Positions 11,744-23,112 of a DNA stretch of 64,000 nucleotides are shown here, in pieces. A program made the translations under genes and the position numbers. The DNA comes from Xanthostigma xanthostigma (taxonomy: Eukaryota; Arthropoda; Insecta; Raphidioptera; Raphidiidae): contig OY754465.1 in NCBI GenBank assembly GCA_963575645.1, positions 54,025,901 through 54,089,900 on the forward strand, in the 5' to 3' direction. The notes under the pieces are model-generated. The model did no database searches. It saw only the letters and a program-made list of their open reading frames with translations, and was not told the origin of the DNA. The number at the start of each line of letters is the position of its first letter. The first letter of the stretch is position 1.

Positions 11744-11836
11744 TAGTATACACCACCCGGAGAGAAAGTTTGAGAGCCTTGTTCGCCTCGGCCATCATGA
11801 CGCGCAAACTTTCTGCTCTTGTGGTGTAATATACTA
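11744..11836. mobile_element. Short hairpin MITE, copy A
   Basis: Ends 'tagtatacaccac' and 'gtggtgtaatatacta' are inverted, with inner 'gaaagtttg'/'caaactttc' pairing. A sister copy with the same ends is at 52023-52103, and about 100 bases of preceding sequence are shared by both loci, so a larger repeat is involved. Confidence 0.65.
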
Positions 11837-11920
11837 ATTTTGCTCTGACTGTGGTGATCCAACTATCTTAAACGATCCGAACTCGGATAAGAAGTTACAA
11901 ATCAAAAATGATTTCTAAAT

Positions 11921-11926
11921 TTTATT
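11921..11926 (-). terminator. Likely polyadenylation signal of the CYB5D1-like gene
   Basis: An AATAAA hexamer on the minus strand lies 64 bases after the stop codon of the CYB5D1-like gene, a normal distance for a compact insect 3' UTR. Confidence 0.55.
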
Positions 11927-11989
11927 TTAAAAACCCCGCACCAAAATACAGAGTATATTCTTAATATACATTCCCAAATTGGATTTGGA

Positions 11990-12326
11990 TTATTCGCAGT
12001 CATCTGGAGATTCTTCGTCCCATTCAAGGTCATCCTTGAAATACAAACACAAAGCTGGAATATATAACGATTCCGGTAAGAAGACATCGACCAAGTCGTC
12101 CCGTTCATCCAGTATCCCGTTCTCTTCTAATGTCAGGTCCATATCTAAAATACGCGTTTCGAACTTCCAAACGTAACTTGTGGCATGACTATTGAAAATC
12201 ATCAAGCGCTCCAAAATACGATTTAATGTATCTTCTTTGCAAACATTCAAAGTACATTCGTCACCAGATAACATATTCAGTACTCTGATTGGACGAGCTC
12301 GTTCTGTCAGAATACCAACTCTATAT
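11990..12326 (-). CDS. CYB5D1: CYB5D1-like protein, exon 2 (C-terminal part)
   Basis: This exon supplies residues 305 (shared codon) to 416 and the TAA stop. The acceptor is 'ttctttcattatag' ending at 12327. Joining the AA left by exon 1 to the first A here restores a lysine codon and an open frame. The encoded segment (ARPIRVLNMLSGDECTLNV, then NSHATSYVWKFE, DMDLTLEENGI and a closing ALCLYFKDDL) follows the C-terminal half of the CYB5D1 family as I recall it: a short ubiquitin-like fold region after the cytochrome b5 domain. The tail EWDEESPDDCE is acidic. Only the join to exon 1 gives a family-length match, so I treat the two as one gene. A 444-base intron separates them and contains dispersed repeat sequence. 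Confidence 0.88.
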
Positions 12327-12770
12327 CTATAATGAAAGAATAGTGATTGATTCAACTATCGAAAACTGACAATGAAAAGTAAGTATATTTGCCCCTATGG
12401 TGACTCATAATTATTTTTTAGTTATTAGTACATCATCGATTGTACAATAAAACCGTTTAACTTAAAAAGTTGTGTCTGCTTTATTAAAAGTGCGATTTGC
12501 ATCTGGATGAAAGCCGGACCGGCCAGTTAGTTATTATAATATTGTATTGTCATAGGAACTACAAACGTATGCAAAATTTCAACTGAATCGGATAACGGGA
12601 AGTATAGTTGAAAGAGCTGTCGCAAGGTTTCAAACAGACACTTTTTCTTAGTGACCTAAAAACTATAAAATAAAACCATTTTTGATCAATTTAATCGAGA
12701 CCCAAATCCCATAAGTTTTGTGCGGGGTCCTTTAAAAAAACATATAACGATTTGTAATAAGAATTTTTAC
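12327..12770 (-). other. Intron of the CYB5D1-like gene
   Basis: Donor GTAAAA at 12770 and acceptor TATAG ending at 12327, both on the minus strand. A stretch around 12680-12725 ('gacccaaatcccataagttt' then 'gtgcggggtcc') is repeated in inverted orientation near 14680-14707, so the intron holds repeat DNA. Confidence 0.75.
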
Positions 12771-13684
12771 TTTTTATCCAACCACCAAGGTGTGTAACCC
12801 AAAGGTTGCCATGCCATTTTTGGAACCAGCGATTTTACGTGCGGAATTCTTCCATGTGGACAATACGGAACACTAACTCCAGTCACGGGATGTATGAAAT
12901 GAGCAATATCACCTGTTTCTTCATCAAACCAATGGCTTATGTCTTTACCGGCAAACGACAAAAGAGGTCTTAGCATTGTTTCTTTCTCTTCAGCATATTT
13001 TTCAATCAAACTTGTCAAATTATAAACATAGCCCAAATATGTTACCCAAATATCATCGAACTTATTATGGACAACTACTTCTGACGGTGTAAAATACGGC
13101 AACTTTTCAGGAATCTCGACAGGGCGTCTAGCTAAAGCTACACAAGATGGTGTACGTATTTGATCTATTATTGACTCGATAACTTCATCTGCCATTCGCA
13201 AACTGGACATGTGTCTTTCGGCGGCCAATTGAGCAAATATTTTATCATCGCGAATATTGTTAAGGAATTCTTTTTGATGACTGTAATAAGCTGCGGCTTT
13301 GGCGGCTGTTAGTTTGGGCGAATCTTGAGACTGTAAAAAATCACTTATCGCTTCTGAATCCAGACGCCTTCGAGTTTCACGGACTTCTTGAACCATACCT
13401 TCTTCTTCTTCCATTGTTTCAGTTTCTTCTAAATATCCTGCCGGAACGTTTGGTTCGTCCTCGGGTGACGTATAATCTCCGACTTTGGTTAAAATTTCAT
13501 CTATTACTTCATCGATGAATTCTTTTTCTAAATCTTCCCAATCCGAAAGTTCCGTAGCCGTTGTATGCTCCGTTGAAAATAATTTCGAACTAATATTTTC
13601 TAAAATTGCGTTTTCACTTTCTTTAAAATTTTCATAAAACACGTCTTCCCCCCCAAAACTTTCAATACCATTTGTTTCACTCAT
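12771..13684 (-). CDS. CYB5D1: CYB5D1-like cytochrome b5-domain protein, exon 1
   Basis: Starts at ATG (MSETNG) and encodes residues 1-304 plus two bases. Residues about 198-285 form a cytochrome b5-like domain: FTPSEVVVHNKFDDIWVTYL, YVYNLTSLI, then FAGKDISHWFDEETGDI and HPVTGV, ending WQPLGYTPWW. These match the CYB5D1 family, linked in other animals to cilia and flagella. The classical HPGG haem-ligand motif is not visible; LSFAGKD stands where it would be. Residues 1-197 are extra relative to the roughly 228-residue vertebrate protein. They are acidic, with EETETMEEEEG near 86-96, then an Ala/Lys-rich helical stretch (LTAAKAAAYYSHQKEFL), and are of unknown function. The domain plus exon 2 is about 222 residues, the family's full length. 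The start is the first ATG of the open frame; a further upstream exon is not excluded. Confidence 0.88.
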
Positions 13685-13948
13685 AATGGCAGCTTATATC
13701 TATGCAACGATTAATAGATATAAAAAAAAAACGATAATAATATCGGTAGGCATTAAAAAAAATGACACAGCGACATGAAACGTCAAGATATAATATAAAA
13801 ATTAAATAACTGAATCACAGCTAGCGTCGACGTACATTTTTTAAAACTAGCTGTATCCTCGGTTCGGATGTTTTAGTTTTACGCCCTGTTTTTCAGTTAT
13901 TTTTGAAACCACGAAAGTTTATAGCGTTTCCCGAATTATCATATAAAT
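13685..13948. other. 5' flank of the CYB5D1-like gene
   Basis: Probably contains the 5' UTR and promoter of the minus-strand gene. I see no TATA box or initiator that I would commit to. A repeat-like 'gctgtatcctcggttcg' lies near 13850. Confidence 0.4.
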
Positions 13949-14485
13949 CAGAGGCTCCCAAACTTTTTTGTGTCGTAGACCACTTGCCATGTTTTTCGGT
14001 TTTGGGTAGACCCCCTGCTTATCTGATATTGATTTTTTGCCAATTCAATAATTTCAAATGTATTTTTGACAACAGGTATAGTGCTACTCACTTTGAACGA
14101 TTTTAATTTATAACGGTAGTGAAATGTAGTGTGAAATGTTTAGTTTTATTCATTTATTAATTAGATTCAAATTAAACGAATCAAATTAAAATTTACTTTC
14201 TGTTACATAAAATAACTAAGCAAAAAATTAATGATTTTAGTGTGAGGGATGAACCTGATGCTTTAATAATAAATTTTCAACATTTGGCATCAATTTAGTT
14301 AGATTTAATCTTAAATCTCTTCGGTTAACGATGTCCAGTTTGTTTCTTTTTTGTTAGGAGATTCACTATATCGTTGATCCCCATTTTCATTTCAATTTCC
14401 CCAATTTTTTTTCCCGCTGACATGGACCCCTTGCAAGTTGTCGTCGACCCCTGGGGGTCGATATAGACCACTTTGGGAATCACTG
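13949..14485. mobile_element. Non-autonomous hAT element (537 bp)
   Basis: Termini CAGAGGCTCCCAAA and, reverse-complemented, CAGTGATTCCCAAA. The 8-bp duplication ATATAAAT is perfect at 13941-13948 and 14486-14493. Sub-terminal 'gtagaccactt' and 'tagaccacttt' are inverted partners. The same family begins again at 63899. Confidence 0.9.
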
Positions 14486-14710
14486 ATATAAATGAATAAC
14501 GAATATCGACTATTTTTTTTCCTGTGAAACATGTAATAGCACGTTTGGTTGTAAGTAAAATCGTGAAATTGGCACGACATTTTTTTGGGACGACGTTTTA
14601 TAGGAGGACGTTACGTTAGTGTGCGTTGGATTAAACATAGCTTTAGTTGAAGGCGACATCTAGATAACAGGACGAAAGGACCCCGCACAAGCCTTATGGG
14701 ATTTGGTTAT

Positions 14711-14940
14711 CGGTCCAAATTTCATGTTGATCGGAGTTACCGTTCAATAGTTATATTTTTTTGCAACATTTTTCATTGATGCTCCGCTCCTATTGGTCGT
14801 AGCGTGATATATAGCCTATAGTCTTCCTCGATAAATGGGCTATCCAACAAAATTTTTTTTTTCAATTCGAACCAGTAGTTCCTGAGATTAGCGCGTTCAA
14901 CCAAACAAACAAACTCTTCAGCTTTATATATCTGTATAGA
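14711..14940 (-). mobile_element. Helitron-like repeat, 5' part
   Basis: On the minus strand it starts TCTATACAGATATATAAAGC. It continues through 'gaagagtttgtttgtttg', 'gcgctaatctcaggaactac' and 'gataaatgggctat'-type text shared with 4501 and 61728. The CTAG end is missing. The flank at 14660-14710 matches the CYB5D1 intron repeat. Confidence 0.7.
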
Positions 14941-15029
14941 TAGGATCTATCTAAGTGCGTTCAGTACTTATATATTTGAATTGTAATACGATTTCATTAG
15001 AGCGTAACACGCTAGCCGAGGAGCATGAC

Positions 15030-15529
15030 TGAGTCAATATGGTAAGCGTGGACACGTGTGCTCGGTGACGCCCGTCTTAGCAGGAAATGCGAGATCGATA
15101 TATCCGGTACTGAGTAGTAGCAGAGCTATCAAACAACTTGGAGTAGATATTTGAGGCACTGAAAATTTGTGTAACACTTCTTTTGTAATGTTTGATAATA
15201 ACCTGGATAAGCAAGAATTCAAGAAACCGCAATCTCTTTTTCGCTTATGGAGGTTTTTCACTAACCCGCGTTTCTAGCTTATAGAGGTACAAAAGTGGCC
15301 TTTCTCACTTATAGAGGTCTATAAAAACTACACAAAAACAATGTAAGTCAGTTCAGCTATTTATAACTCATTCTTAAATTTCGTGAAACTATTGATACGT
15401 TCGACTGTCGCTTATAGAGGTGCAGGCAAGTATTAGTCTCAGTTATAGAGATCCATGAGTGAAAAACGTCTTTCTCTTATAGAGGTTTCTGTTTCTCACT
15501 TAGAGAGATTTCTCGCTTACCCAGTTCTC
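15030..15529. repeat. Region with dispersed 'cttatagaggt' motifs
   Basis: The motif cttatagaggt or close variants recurs at least six times between about 15240 and 15500 with irregular spacing. After the hAT insertion the sequence resumes and reaches 'gactcaggtttgactgta' at about 16101-16118, which resembles a pogo/Tigger terminus next to TA. I could not find the opposite end. Confidence 0.4.
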
Positions 15530-16054
15530 CAGGGCCGGATTTAGGGGGGGGGCAACCGGGGTTGAAGCCCCGGGGCCTCCACAATAGAAATTTCTAGATA
15601 AAATTTTCTAACAAATAACGAATAATATGCAAAATTATATAAAACAAGAGGGTGCGTGAAAAGTCACGCGGTACAAGTGAAACTTCTATGTGATGTTTAA
15701 AAGATGTTTAAGACACTTAACTTCTTAATGTCAGTACGTAAAATCGAAAATTGTTTAAATTTTGGGAATAGGTACAAGAAGTGTTCGTCTACAAAATTTT
15801 AAAAACTTAATGATTTTTCGTCGAAAAAAGCTCGCAAGGTTCCATTCGTTAACTCTATAATTTAATTTGGTTTATTTCTTGTATTTTACATTTTACTATT
15901 ATCTACACGTATGTTTTTGAAAATAATTTGATTTGTTTCGCAATAAATTATTGGAACACTTAAAAGAAAAAAATGGTTTAACTTGTTTGGAAAATAATTA
16001 GGGGCCTCGACTCCTTCGTTGCCCCAGGGCCTCCACACCTTTAATCAGGCCCTG
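15530..16054. mobile_element. Non-autonomous hAT element (525 bp)
   Basis: Ends CAGGGCCGGATTTAGG and, reverse-complemented, CAGGGCCTGATTAAAGG. The flanks CAGTTCTC (15522-15529) and CAGTTTTC (16055-16062) are a 7/8 target duplication. Sub-terminal 'ccccggggcctccacaat' near the left matches inverted 'ggggcctcgactcc'-type text near the right. No transposase. Confidence 0.85.
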
Positions 16055-16176
16055 CAGTTTTCACTCACTCAGGCACAAGAATAGTTCTTTACTATTCTTG
16101 TGACTCAGGTTTGACTGTATATTATTTTGAACATACCCTTTGTAAAATTCAGAGAGTAACTTGTAATTTGCTTTAA

Positions 16177-16567
16177 GATATCGTTGTTGGTTCTGTAATA
16201 CATCCTATGTGCAAAAAGTATTTGCAGAAAAGACCAAAAAGTGGTTATTTCAGCAATGGGATGGTAAGAACTAGCAATTTCAGAGGTATATTACTAATTC
16301 ATACTTATCTTCACTACACATGTTTAATTAAGACGAAGTATTTTCTTAAAAAATATTTAACGTTAATTTCGGATTTATTGGCACATGGGAGGAATTATTT
16401 GATACAACTTTTCACATAAGAGTTATTTTCCCCTTGTTGGTTACTATAAAATTAATTTGGAGGTATTACTAGTGTATAGAGCTCCGTTTCCTGAATATTT
16501 TCATCTAAAAAAAGTAAAATCTGCCAACTATGCACATAGGCGCTATTACAGAACCAACGACGATATG
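16177..16567. mobile_element. TTAA-flanked inverted-repeat element (piggyBac-like MITE)
   Basis: The left end 'gatatcgttgttggttctgt' and the right end, reverse-complemented 'catatcgtcgttggttctgt', form inverted repeats of about 40 bp. TTAA flanks both sides (16173-16176 and 16568-16571), the insertion signature of piggyBac-type elements. The terminal bases are not the usual CCY, so the assignment is tentative. Confidence 0.6.
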
Positions 16568-16920
16568 TTAATAAATGCCTTACCTTTAATAAACACCTTA
16601 TGCAGTATCTCCATAGTCGTGTCACTCACATTAAAAAAACTAAAATCACAAAACACTATTTTTCGGGATAAACACGAAACAGTCTGTGTCAGTAACTTAT
16701 GCTGTACTAAAATTGAAATATAAATTTAGCTTATTTAAACATTGAAATTATTTCGTCTTATGGCTTACGCAATCAGGTGAATGTCAAATAATGAGAAAAG
16801 TACTCAAGGCAGATTTTGATAGGAATCATTTGAGTATTTAATTTCTGGAAGCGATTTTTTCCAGTTACTTATATTTATGAGATTCTGCTGTCATGATTTC
16901 GTTCTCGTATTTATATTTTA

Positions 16921-17296
16921 CTAGTGGTCCGTCCCGGTTTCACTCGGGTGCGATAGACATAACTCAGCAAAATTTATTTCGTTTGCGGCCCAGCGTCTGA
17001 ACTGAACTAATAGCTTTGGGCAAATTCTACAAGATTTGATTCCGAAATAATAGCTTTGAGCGAATTCTCACAGATGTCACTACTTGGTACTAAAACAGTG
17101 TTTTTTTTTGTTTGCTTCTAAACTAATAGCTTTGAGCCAAAACACCGTACTTTTGTACAAAATATTTAATAAAAACTATCCTATAGCGTAAGTTGCACCA
17201 AACAAGACACATTTACAAAATTTCATTAAAATCGATTCAGTGGTTTCGGAGTTTAGCGCGGCCAAAATTGTGACACGAGAATTTTATATAAATAGA
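16921..17296 (-). mobile_element. Non-autonomous Helitron (376 bp)
   Basis: Minus-strand start TCTATTTATATAAAATTCTC after an A. Minus-strand end: GC-rich 'cacccgagtgaaaccggga' and CTAG before T. It is related at its end to the Helitron at 4501-5121. 'atagctttg' phrases recur three times inside. Confidence 0.75.
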
Positions 17297-17766
17297 TTTC
17301 TATACGCTTGATAGTTAATATTATCGGGTGTGGATGACGATCCACAGTAGAGATAAATTGAAGGTTATAGACGCTCAACAACTGAGGTTATCAGAGTCTA
17401 TATCGACAGTAGAGTTCAAAGGCGAACATATATTTTTATGTTCCCGTTTTATATCAATTTTATTTAAAAGGAAATCAGCCTTTTCGTTTTACTTTCTTAT
17501 TTATAAATATATACAATAGAAAGTGATTTAAATTCTCGTTTAGCTTAAAAGCTTTCTTGTAATATATTGACAGCGTATGTGTCAAGATAAGTTTTTTTTT
17601 GAACAGATAAAATATCTAAAAGCTTTTAGTAAATAACGGAATTCCGTTTAAGGCTTTAGGCGTTATATGAGGACTAGCTGTCTGCTTACAATCCATTCAT
17701 TAGATGATTAGACCAGTGCTTCCTAAACGTTTTCTTTTTCAATAGACTCCAAAGATCGCGTATGAT

Positions 17767-18172
17767 TTTCTGGAAAGTCTGGAATATCCATCAGATACAT
17801 TTTAAATTCGGTATGCTAATAGTAAACGACACCCTGAATTCAATGAGCACACCCAGAGGTCTGTATCTATTACCGTTTCGGAGATGAGGCCACTCGAAGT
17901 GAATTTCTGGAGTCTGAAAAACGCATTGGAATCATTTCAAATTCGGTATACTGATAGTAAACGACATGCTGAATCCAAAGAGCACACCGGGAGGTCTGTA
18001 TGCATTACCGTTTCAGAGATGGATCCGTTTGAAGTGAATTTCTGGAAAGTCTGGAATACGCATCGGATATATTTCATGTTCAGTATAATACTGATAGAAA
18101 ACGACACGCTGATTTCAACGAGCGCAACCGGAGGTCTGTATCTAATACCGTTTCGGAGATAGAGACGTTTGA
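17767..18172. repeat. Three tandem copies of a ~136 bp unit
   Basis: Units start 'tttctggaaagtctggaata' at 17767, a variant at 17904 and again at 18039. Each runs through 'aaattcggtatactgatag', 'taaacgacacgctga' and 'ggtctgtatctattaccgtt'. The copies are clearly diverged. Related phrases occur inside the hAT element at 28355-29050 ('ctgaattcaacgagcgtaag'). Confidence 0.75.
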
Positions 18173-18202
18173 ATGTCGCTTTTAAACACTCTTTAATTGC
18201 CC

Positions 18203-18478
18203 ACAGAACCAAAAGTTGAACTTATTTTTAGCTCGATTTTTATTTATGAAGTCTGTAAATTTGTCAAGAAAAACATAGCCGATTTTCAAAAGATAACAGA
18301 TATTCACTACCGTAACACCAGGCAAAAAAATTCATTATATATTGTTCTTTGTACAATAGGGGGCCGCTTTGTACCTGTACAAAATTATACAATAAGTTGC
18401 CTATAGAAATAAAAAACATTACCAATTATGACAAATTCAGACAGTCTCTTAAATTTTTAATTGAAAAAATTGGTTGTC
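18203..18478 (+). pseudogene. LINE reverse transcriptase tail (jockey/CR1-type remnant)
   Basis: The first part reads IFIYEVCKFVKKNIADF and IHYRNTRQKNSLYIV. After a frameshift near 18390 a second frame reads KLYNKLPIEIKNI and DKFRQSLKFLIEK. The order 'hYrTR...', 'lYN.LP..iK' and 'F...Lk.fL' is the usual C-terminus of jockey/CR1-clade reverse transcriptases. No upstream RT or endonuclease is present, so it is a 5'-truncated, broken insertion. It abuts the repeat at 18471. Confidence 0.7.
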
Positions 18479-19115
18479 TGTAAAGTCGGTTTACGGACGA
18501 TAGTTTTACGTGATAACGTATTCCGTAATACATAACCTAAACCTCCCAAAATTTGGTTTCAATCCGCTTATCCTTGGTGTCGGAATGATAAGAAATGTCA
18601 AAAGTGACGTTTGCAACTGTCAAAGTATTATGTTCTAACAATAATTAGTTATTCCAATACTTAACTTAGAAGGCGTTGCATTTCACAAAATACTAATGTC
18701 AAAAAATTGAATTAAACATTAGAAATGCAGCCGTTTTCATGTTAAGACAAGACATACGTTATATTCTAATTTCCATGTACGGCAAACAAAGACGACCGAC
18801 CGCGTCGCGCCATGCATTAGACAACATTGCATTTATATTTTATACAGCTATTTTTCTATATAAATTTGTATAAAAAAACCGTTTAGGCAAATTCTGTTAT
18901 ACGAAATCTATGTAAGATGTTCTCCTCTTTCGTTTAAGACTGGTTTCAAACCAATCTGATTTAAATTGAGCGAGAAATTAGCAAAAAGCACGCACAGGGT
19001 CAGGCGGAACGTTACGCGTTACGAACGTTACACTTTTTCGTGCATGCAGCCGGTGTTTTATCAATTTATAAGATTGGTGATTCATCAATTTATAAGACGT
19101 TATCACGTCAAAATG
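18471..19115 (+). mobile_element. Dispersed repeat element, copy A
   Basis: Nearly identical, in reverse orientation, to 37464-38152. The element begins 'tggttgtctgtaaagtcggt' and ends 'cgttatcacgtcaaaatg'. Sub-terminal 'cgtgataacgt' and 'acgttatcacg' are inverted, so it is probably a DNA transposon derivative. It has an internal block 'acgttacgcgttacgaacgt'. No coding capacity. Confidence 0.75.
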
Positions 19116-19205
19116 TTTTTATAAAATGAATGACTTTTTAAATTAACTGTGTTATTTCTATTGTATTGACGTATTCTAAGCTGTCTCCAGTATTACAGAA
19201 TAAAA

Positions 19206-19227
19206 ATATCTATCTATCTATCTATTT
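19206..19227. repeat. Short TCTA microsatellite
   Basis: About five consecutive tcta units. The interval 19116-19520 around it shows nothing else I can support. Confidence 0.6.
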
Positions 19228-19519
19228 TCTTAATTTAGAGTGTCATTTCCTGTCAGTATAAGTCATGTAGACCCAAAAAGCGAGATTTTGAAAAATGTCG
19301 AAAATCGACTAAAAGCGAGGCTTTTTGCACAGGTTTGTGTTTTTTTGGACAATATTGGGAAATCTCTCGGATCCGATTCGAATTCGGTAGACTTATTGCG
19401 TAGTTTCTAGCGACAAAACTAGCCTCGTGTGGAGCCGCCTTAATGTATTGTCAAAATTGATTTTCTGGAGGCAGACTCCTCAAGAAAAGCGAAGCGTAAA
19501 AATTTAAGGACTGCAGCGT

Positions 19520-22500
19520 TAAAAAAGCCAAACATCTTTATTAAATAATTTTATTTCGATAAATATAGTGCTGCAATGTCTTAAACATTTTTTTTTTTAT
19601 TTTTCAATAATAATACAAAAAGTACACAAATAATTATATGAAATACAGTATTTTATTACTTGTTTATATTTCTATATGCTGTAATAAAGTCGACTAAATA
19701 GGTATTCTATTCTAATATAACCAACAATATCGCCATTATGCAGCCCGTGACATATCGTTTGACAGCACTAAATCGGTCACTTCTGGACACGGTACGATAA
19801 TAAATTTTGTCGCTTTTGCACTGCACACGGCGTGTGCATTTTGGGACCTGGGACTTCTAAACATTGGCATAGAAAGTTTTTTATTTCTTTCTATTTGTAT
19901 ATAAAAAATAATAGTAAGTTCATTCAAAATTTCAGTTGATTATTAAAATTCAAACACAAAAAACATCATTAAAAAATTTCAATCGATAAAATAAAAAAAA
20001 ATATATTTCGATTATTCAAGCACGTACAAAAATGACTTTTTCAAAATTATACGTAAAAAATTAGTTAATAAAACTATCTGGTTATCGTAAAAACTATTTC
20101 GGTTAAATAAAATATTACATTGTGGTTTTAACAAAGCATAATAGATAAAAAATAGGAATATTTTGGAAACTCAACGTGTAAAAATGCTTCTGTTACTTAT
20201 TTAAAAAGAGAATACCAAACAACCAAAAAATAAATAAAAAAGAAAGTAAGTGACCCCTCTTTAAAATCAATAAAAATATACATTTTCACTTTTTGCGACA
20301 CGCTTTCAAAGGGTTGATCAATTATAAAAAAAAAACAAACATTTGCCAAAAAACGAATCAATCTTCTTGTGACATTGCACAATAGCACCTTAACAAATTC
20401 CTAATAAAGAAAATTATACAAAAGCAAAGAAAAATATCCATACGTAACTTTTTCTCAAATATAAATTTAATATAATTATCATTTTAAAAATTATGCAAAA
20501 ATGTTACCAAATATATTTACATTAAGATTTTTTTTGTTGCTTTTTTTAACTAAATTATAATATTAAATATAGTAAAGAGGCTTCTACGCCAATGCAAAAA
20601 TAAATCATCACAAAAACTCAGCACACCTAAGCAGCTAAGCTAAGCTAATAATATTAAAATAGTTAAATCATTTTATAGTTTTTCTAAGTTTTCAACGCAA
20701 TAATAAATATAATAAGAACAGTGCAAAAAATTCACCCATGTCTGGACAGACTCAGCTCTACCCTAAAAACTACATTACATCGGTATACCGCACAGGACTA
20801 CCGAATCAGGGCTGTACGGTACACCAATGCATTGTATTTCAGTGGCTCATGGCTCGATAATTCATTTATCACGCGAGATCCGGTCTCAGATCTCTAATCG
20901 ATAACTCGATTATTGTGTCGAAAACTTAAAAATCATATATCAACCTTAAAGTATTTATTTTTTTTTTTTGTTTAAATATTACAGATATATATAATATTTA
21001 GTAAGTTTACGCAGAAACATGTTTTTTTCAGCATAAACTCACTTCTTTTTAACACATATTTCCTCGATAAGCTACAATAAAACCGTTTACTTATTTGTTT
21101 AATATTTTCAGTTTTTCTTTTCCCAAAAAATAAAATTAAGTAGTTCATAGAAAAGTCAGTATTTGGAAAATACGTATTGAAACACACAACGCCTCTTTCA
21201 AAATAAAATATACTAATTCCGAACCGATTACTTAATTTTTGCAAAGTCGAATGAATATGTTTTATTCCATGCAAAAATTATTTTTGGTTTCATAAATACG
21301 ATCAAGGAATTCTAGTTCGCACCTTTCGTTACTGATATCTTCCCGTTTTTAGCGAAATAATTACTATAAGGCCATTTTGAAAGTACAGGCTTTGGTTATA
21401 TTGGTCCGGTATGCTAATTCCGATAGCAATTATTGTCATAAAAAAGTGTGGCAATTTTCATTTGGACAAACCTTGACAGAACAGTAATATACAAAAGAGC
21501 GTTCGAAATCACTTTCAGTTTATAGCAATGAAGATTTTGAGGTTAAGTCGACTGACGCACGCACTCAATTGTTTTAAAACTCTCAAACAATTGTACGGTT
21601 TACGGGTTATGTAGCAATGCAGCTTTAACAGAGTTTGTAACAAGAATTTCTGCTGTTATCAATCCTCTACGTCTTCAAATGCAACAATTACGGTACTGAA
21701 GATATTTTGCGTTGAAATTTAAGGTTAGGTTTAGATGTCATTCCATTGTCAGTTCCTATGACGACATTTATACAAAGCAAAACGGCAGATTTATTTGTTC
21801 CATACGTTTTTGGTATGTTTTAATCTGAAAGAGGTCTAAGTATTTATATAATGATTGATGCATGATTAATTATTATGATGAACAAGAATTGTATAGTAAA
21901 AAACTTGGAAGTCCAATAAATTAAGTTTTTTTTTATGTATAATGAATAATGATAATCTAGCTAATATTTTCTTTTTTAAATTATTAAAATTATTAGTATT
22001 AAAAGTAACAATCGAATCAGTCAATTTCATTTCAAAAAAATAAAATATTCATGTTTAAAAAACAAACCTTATCTACCTAGAATATAAAATACAAAGCAGA
22101 TATTTAAAACAAAAAAATAACAATTTTTTTTTAATTTCATATTTAAACATGAACATTTCGATTTATATATTTTTTTTAAATTACGTTCAATACAAAGTAT
22201 ATTAATTTATTTTGAAATTCATGGATATCAAAACTTCTTAATTCAACAGAAAGTAGTTACTATCTATGATTATTATTTTCGATGAATAGCAATTTTTCAC
22301 TAACTCTAATTTCCAAAAATAAATAAGATATATAATAAATAATTTTTTTTTACTGAAAACACCTGTTAACTGGTAGGTGGGTAGATATTTTTACGAAATC
22401 GCATATTCTCAAAATAAAGTAACTAACGCTATAGAAAATTAAAATTTTCAAAGATTACGTTAATACATTGTTAGCGTCCATATATTTAATAAAAAAAAGA

Positions 22501-23112
22501 CAAACACGGTTCACAAAATAAAACAAGTCACCCAATAATAACTAGTTGTTCGTTAAAAATTTGTAATGCATCAGCATTTGTTCTTTGTGCAATCTATCAA
22601 TAAAATAGTTTGTTTCGTTTGTTTTTGAGAGAAAACGACTCTTTTTCAAACCGTTTCGGCTTATTATGAACAACGTCCTTTATCATACATTGTCAATAGC
22701 GTACGACAAAGTAGATAAGTGGCCGATGATGACAGTAAAATTTCCATGCCGAGATGCCTCATGCGGTTTGTCAACAAATCGCACAAAAAACAGCGCGGAC
22801 CTCGACTGAAAAATGATTTTTGTTGTACCGGCGTACGTGCCGATCTCGGCCAAAAATAATGCACGTCTCGTACAGCAAAGTATACCTTTCGGGTCCTTAA
22901 TATACACAAATAGCTATTTTTTAAGTGATCAATTTTATTTTGTTTCAATGTTATTTCTAGCAATAAAAAAATTACACTATTTTTCTTCTCTTACAATACA
23001 ATTTATACCGTAAAAGAAGCAAAAACTTAAATTTTTACATACAAATTATTACATACAAATTCAACATCAATCAATTGCAAAATTAATAATTATTGAAGTA
23101 AATCGGTTACCT
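19520..23112 (-). other. Probable long 3' UTR of the Map205-like gene
   Basis: After the stop codon at 23113 the sequence stays AT-rich and free of the TIR elements and SINEs that crowd the rest of the window, which suggests one constrained transcribed unit. Several AATAAA hexamers occur on the minus strand, including one near 19533, where the character changes. A GC-richer island at about 22680-22910 stands out. The extent is inferred; the true end could be any upstream AATAAA. Confidence 0.4.

Noticed and set aside
16207..16723. Two short plus-strand genes
   Set aside because: Both frames start inside the TTAA-flanked inverted-repeat element and have AT-driven composition.
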